Shown here piece by piece: positions 40,560-42,539 of a stretch of 42,539 nucleotides of DNA (within the stretch, counting starts at the first letter, position 1; the number at the start of each line of letters is the position of its first letter). The stretch is taken from assembly GCA_000433455.1 (NCBI GenBank), contig HF992493.1, positions 1 through 42,539 of the forward strand, written 5' to 3'. This DNA is from Mycoplasma sp. CAG:877. Lineage in GTDB: Bacteria; Bacillota_I; Bacilli_A; RF39; UBA660. A program made the translations under genes and the position numbers. The notes beneath the pieces were generated by a model. The model saw nothing but the letters and a program-made list of their open reading frames with translations. It searched no databases and had not been told where the DNA came from.

Positions 40560-41130
40560 GATATTATATATTCTAGATAATGGCAAAAAGAATAGTTATA
40601 AATATAATATAAAAGAAGATACTATTATTTATCATTTTTCTATTGATAGTAGTAGTGATGTTGAAATTGAGTTAAGTGTACCGGATGTTCAGTTATATTA
40701 CTATTATAATAATATTAATTATAAAGATAATTATTTTAATATTAGAGTTTTACATAGCGCTAGTAATACACATAGTGAAGTATTTAATCATGGAGTTAAT
40801 ATTTTAGATAATAAACTTACTTATAAAGTAGATGGAGTTGTTCCTAAAAGTAGTAGTAAATGTATTTGTAATCAAGAAAATCAGATTATTAATATGAATA
40901 ATGGTAAGAGTACAATTTGTCCTAATTTACTTATTGATAATTATGATGTTATTAGTAATCATGCTGCTTATATTGGAAAGTTTAAGGATGAGTATTTATT
41001 TTATATGATGAGCAGGGGTATTTCTTTAGATGTTAGTTATAGGTTATTGTTGAATGGATTTTTAATTAATAGTGATAGTATAGATATAAGTAAAATAGAT
41101 GAATTTGTTAAGGAAATTGAAAAGATTTAG
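40552..41130 (+). CDS. sufD: Very short SufD-like scaffold protein
   Basis: SufD pairs with SufB in the Fe-S scaffold. This protein has only about 192 residues instead of about 400-440. Only the C-terminal signature is clear: NGKSTICPNLLIDNYDVISNHAAYIGKF then LFYMMSRGIS, matching the SufB/SufD pattern P-x-L-x-I-x-x-x-D-V-x-x-x-H-x-x-x-x-G...L-x-Y-x-x-x-R-G. The preceding 110 residues look like a reduced beta-helix. The start is ATG 40552, overlapping the sufC end by 8 bases. Position and signature support the call; the reduced size is unusual. A separate SufB should follow sufU outside the window. Confidence 0.75.
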   Translation: MSKILYILDNGKKNSYKYNIKEDTIIYHFSIDSSSDVEIELSVPDVQLYYYYNNINYKDNYFNIRVLHSASNTHSEVFNHGVNILDNKLTYKVDGVVPKSSSKCICNQENQIINMNNGKSTICPNLLIDNYDVISNHAAYIGKFKDEYLFYMMSRGISLDVSYRLLLNGFLINSDSIDISKIDEFVKEIEKI

Positions 41131-41141
41131 GAGGTGAATAT

Positions 41142-42335
41142 ATGAATAGAGAAGATTTTCCAATGTTAAAGGAAGATATTGTTTATTTTGATAATGGAGC
41201 CACTACTTTAAAGCCTTATTGTGTAGTTGAAGCAATGGATAAGTATTATATGGAACATACTTCTAATATCCATAGAGGTGACTATGATGCTGCGATGATT
41301 ACTAATAAGTTATATGATGGTACTAGAGATGTTGTTGCGAAGTTTATTAATGCTCTTTCTAGAGAAGTTGTTTTTACAACTGGTACTACAATGTCTATTA
41401 ATATGGTAGTATTTGGATATATGAAGAAACATTTAAAGAAAGGGGACGAAGTCTTACTTACAAGAGCGGAACATGCTTCTAATGTGTTACCTTGGATGAA
41501 GCTTAGTGAAGAGATTGGGATAGTTGTTAAGTATATGGATTTAGATGAGGACTATGCTCTTAGTGTTTCTAGTGTAGAGAAGAGTATTACTGATAAGACT
41601 AAAGTTATTTCTATTGCACATGTTACTAATGTAATAGGTGATGTTAGAGATGTTTATGCAATAGGTGAGATTTGTAAGAAAAAAGGAATTTATTTCTGTG
41701 TAGATGGAGCTCAAAGTGTACCACATCTTAAAGTTGATTTTAAAAAAGCGAATATGGATTTCTTAAGTTTTTCTGGTCATAAGATGTGTGGTCCAACAGG
41801 AGTTGGAATTTTAGTTGGTAAATATGAACTATTAGAAGAAATGGAACCATTATGTTATGGTGGAGGAATGAATGAATCATTTGAAGCTGATAATAGTTAT
41901 GAATTAAAACATGCTCCTACTAAATTGGAAGCTGGTACTCCTGCTATTGCTGAAGTTATTGGATTAAGAAGAGCAATTGAATATTTAATGGAAATTGGTA
42001 TGGATAATATTGAGAAACATGAATATGAATTAAAGAAATATTTACTTGAAGAGTTAAAAGATATTCCTAATGTAATTACTTATAATAAGAATTCTAGATC
42101 AGGAATACTTGCATTTAATATAGAAGGAGTATTTGCACAAGAGAGTTCTATATACTTAAATCATTATCATATTTATGTTAGAGCAGGAAATCATTGTACT
42201 AAGATGTTAAAAGATGAGATCAATATTAAAAATACGGTTAGAGTAAGTATGTATTTTTATAATACAAAAGAGGATGTTAAAAGATTAGTTGATGCTTTAA
42301 AGGGAAGCAAAGATATATTTAAAATAGTTATTTAG
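41142..42335 (+). CDS. sufS: Cysteine desulfurase SufS
   Basis: SufS takes sulfur from cysteine, using pyridoxal phosphate, for cluster assembly. The 397 residues include YFDNGATTLKP (about 17-27), NIHRGDYDAA, TTGTTMSINMV, AHVTNVIGDV, DGAQSVPH and the PLP lysine in SFSGHKMCGPTGVG (Lys about 213). The persulfide Cys is in RAGNHCTKM (Cys about 350), where the usual motif is RAGHHC. GGAGGTGA precedes the start, 11 bases after the sufD-like stop. Confidence 0.97.
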   Translation: MNREDFPMLKEDIVYFDNGATTLKPYCVVEAMDKYYMEHTSNIHRGDYDAAMITNKLYDGTRDVVAKFINALSREVVFTTGTTMSINMVVFGYMKKHLKKGDEVLLTRAEHASNVLPWMKLSEEIGIVVKYMDLDEDYALSVSSVEKSITDKTKVISIAHVTNVIGDVRDVYAIGEICKKKGIYFCVDGAQSVPHLKVDFKKANMDFLSFSGHKMCGPTGVGILVGKYELLEEMEPLCYGGGMNESFEADNSYELKHAPTKLEAGTPAIAEVIGLRRAIEYLMEIGMDNIEKHEYELKKYLLEELKDIPNVITYNKNSRSGILAFNIEGVFAQESSIYLNHYHIYVRAGNHCTKMLKDEINIKNTVRVSMYFYNTKEDVKRLVDALKGSKDIFKIVI

Positions 42336-42344
42336 GGGGATTTT

Positions 42345-42539
42345 ATGGATAGTGAGTTAAGAAGAGAAATAATATTAGATAATTATCAAGATCCTATGAA
42401 TAGAGGTTTAGTAGATGATGATAGTTATATAAAAGTTAACACTAATAGTGAGAGCTGTATTGATAATTTGGATGTAATGGTTAAAGTTGTTGATGGGAAA
42501 ATCGAAGATATTCGTTTTGATGGAGAGGCTTGTGCTATT
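42345..42539 (+). CDS. sufU: SufU sulfur-transfer protein, N-terminal 65 residues
   Basis: SufU accepts sulfur from SufS in Gram-positive SUF systems and needs zinc. The visible part begins MDSELRREIILDNYQDPMNRG, matching L-x-R-E-x-I-x-x-x-Y-x-x-P-x-N-R-G. It has the first zinc ligand region ESCIDNL (normally xxCGDxL; the Gly is Ile) and FDGEACAI (normally FxGxGCAI), then runs off the right edge. AGGGGGA precedes ATG 42345, 9 bases after sufS. Confidence 0.9.
   Translation, partial: MDSELRREIILDNYQDPMNRGLVDDDSYIKVNTNSESCIDNLDVMVKVVDGKIEDIRFDGEACAI

Noticed and set aside
1..42539. CRISPR array, tRNA genes, insertion sequence transposases
   Set aside because: No regularly spaced repeats, no tRNA-like cloverleaf with the conserved T-loop sequence, and no transposase-like protein were seen on either strand.

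Overview
The window is AT-rich DNA from an uncultured-looking, walled, spore-forming member of the Bacillota, probably a gut Bacilli lineage of the RF39/Erysipelotrichales type (the lineage is inference). The evidence is a type B RNase P RNA, the gene orders recU-pbp1A, gpsB-rnpB and rodZ-pgsA-recA-rny, and the genes dnaD-nth, RNase J, RNase Y, SufCDSU and prsA. It also has several spore genes: spoIVA, spoVIF, cotD and YjcZ-like microproteins. Many genes carry a GGTGAT-type ribosome binding site directly before ATG or TTG.

Positions 1-4410 are one end of a mobilizable element. It carries a MobV relaxase, a tandem-HTH regulator with a palindromic operator candidate, an HhH-GPD/Fe-S protein that has lost the catalytic Lys and Asp, and three unknown genes. 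The element ends inside spoIVA: the first 121 codons of spoIVA (4411-4773, minus) are intact up to the conserved TPW motif, then five element-encoded residues and a stop follow. The other end of the element and the rest of spoIVA lie beyond the left edge.

Positions 4842-8061 hold spoVIF, a small N/Q-rich protein and der on the minus strand, then two unknown membrane proteins on the plus strand. Positions 8171-10965 hold HU, the CCA-adding enzyme, DnaD and endonuclease III. Positions 10998-14493 (minus) hold recU-pbp1A. Positions 14635-20902 form the cell-cycle and information block: gpsB, rnpB, rodZ-like, pgsA, recA (with a LexA-box candidate), a MurE-type ligase and RNase Y. A lone DUF1016_N-like protein and RNase J follow.

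Positions 23126-28492 are the SRP block ftsY-ylxM-ffh, split by a HerA-like ATPase gene with its own promoter. Positions 28577-34534 hold cotD, an esterase-like hydrolase, an orphan Dam-type methylase with a short PPase-like protein, an ATP-grasp enzyme, rpoZ, recX and a GT-C-like membrane protein. Positions 34575-39697 hold prsA, two spore microproteins behind a sigma-K-like promoter, a CmpB-like membrane protein, a HIT hydrolase and three unknown genes. Positions 39761-42539 are the start of a SUF operon (sufC, a very short sufD-like gene, sufS, sufU).

The most interesting point is that a sporulation gene is interrupted by a mobile element in a genome that still carries late sporulation genes with good mother-cell promoter matches. 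This raises the possibility of a developmentally excised intervening element, as known for sigK/skin. The alternative is simple loss of sporulation.
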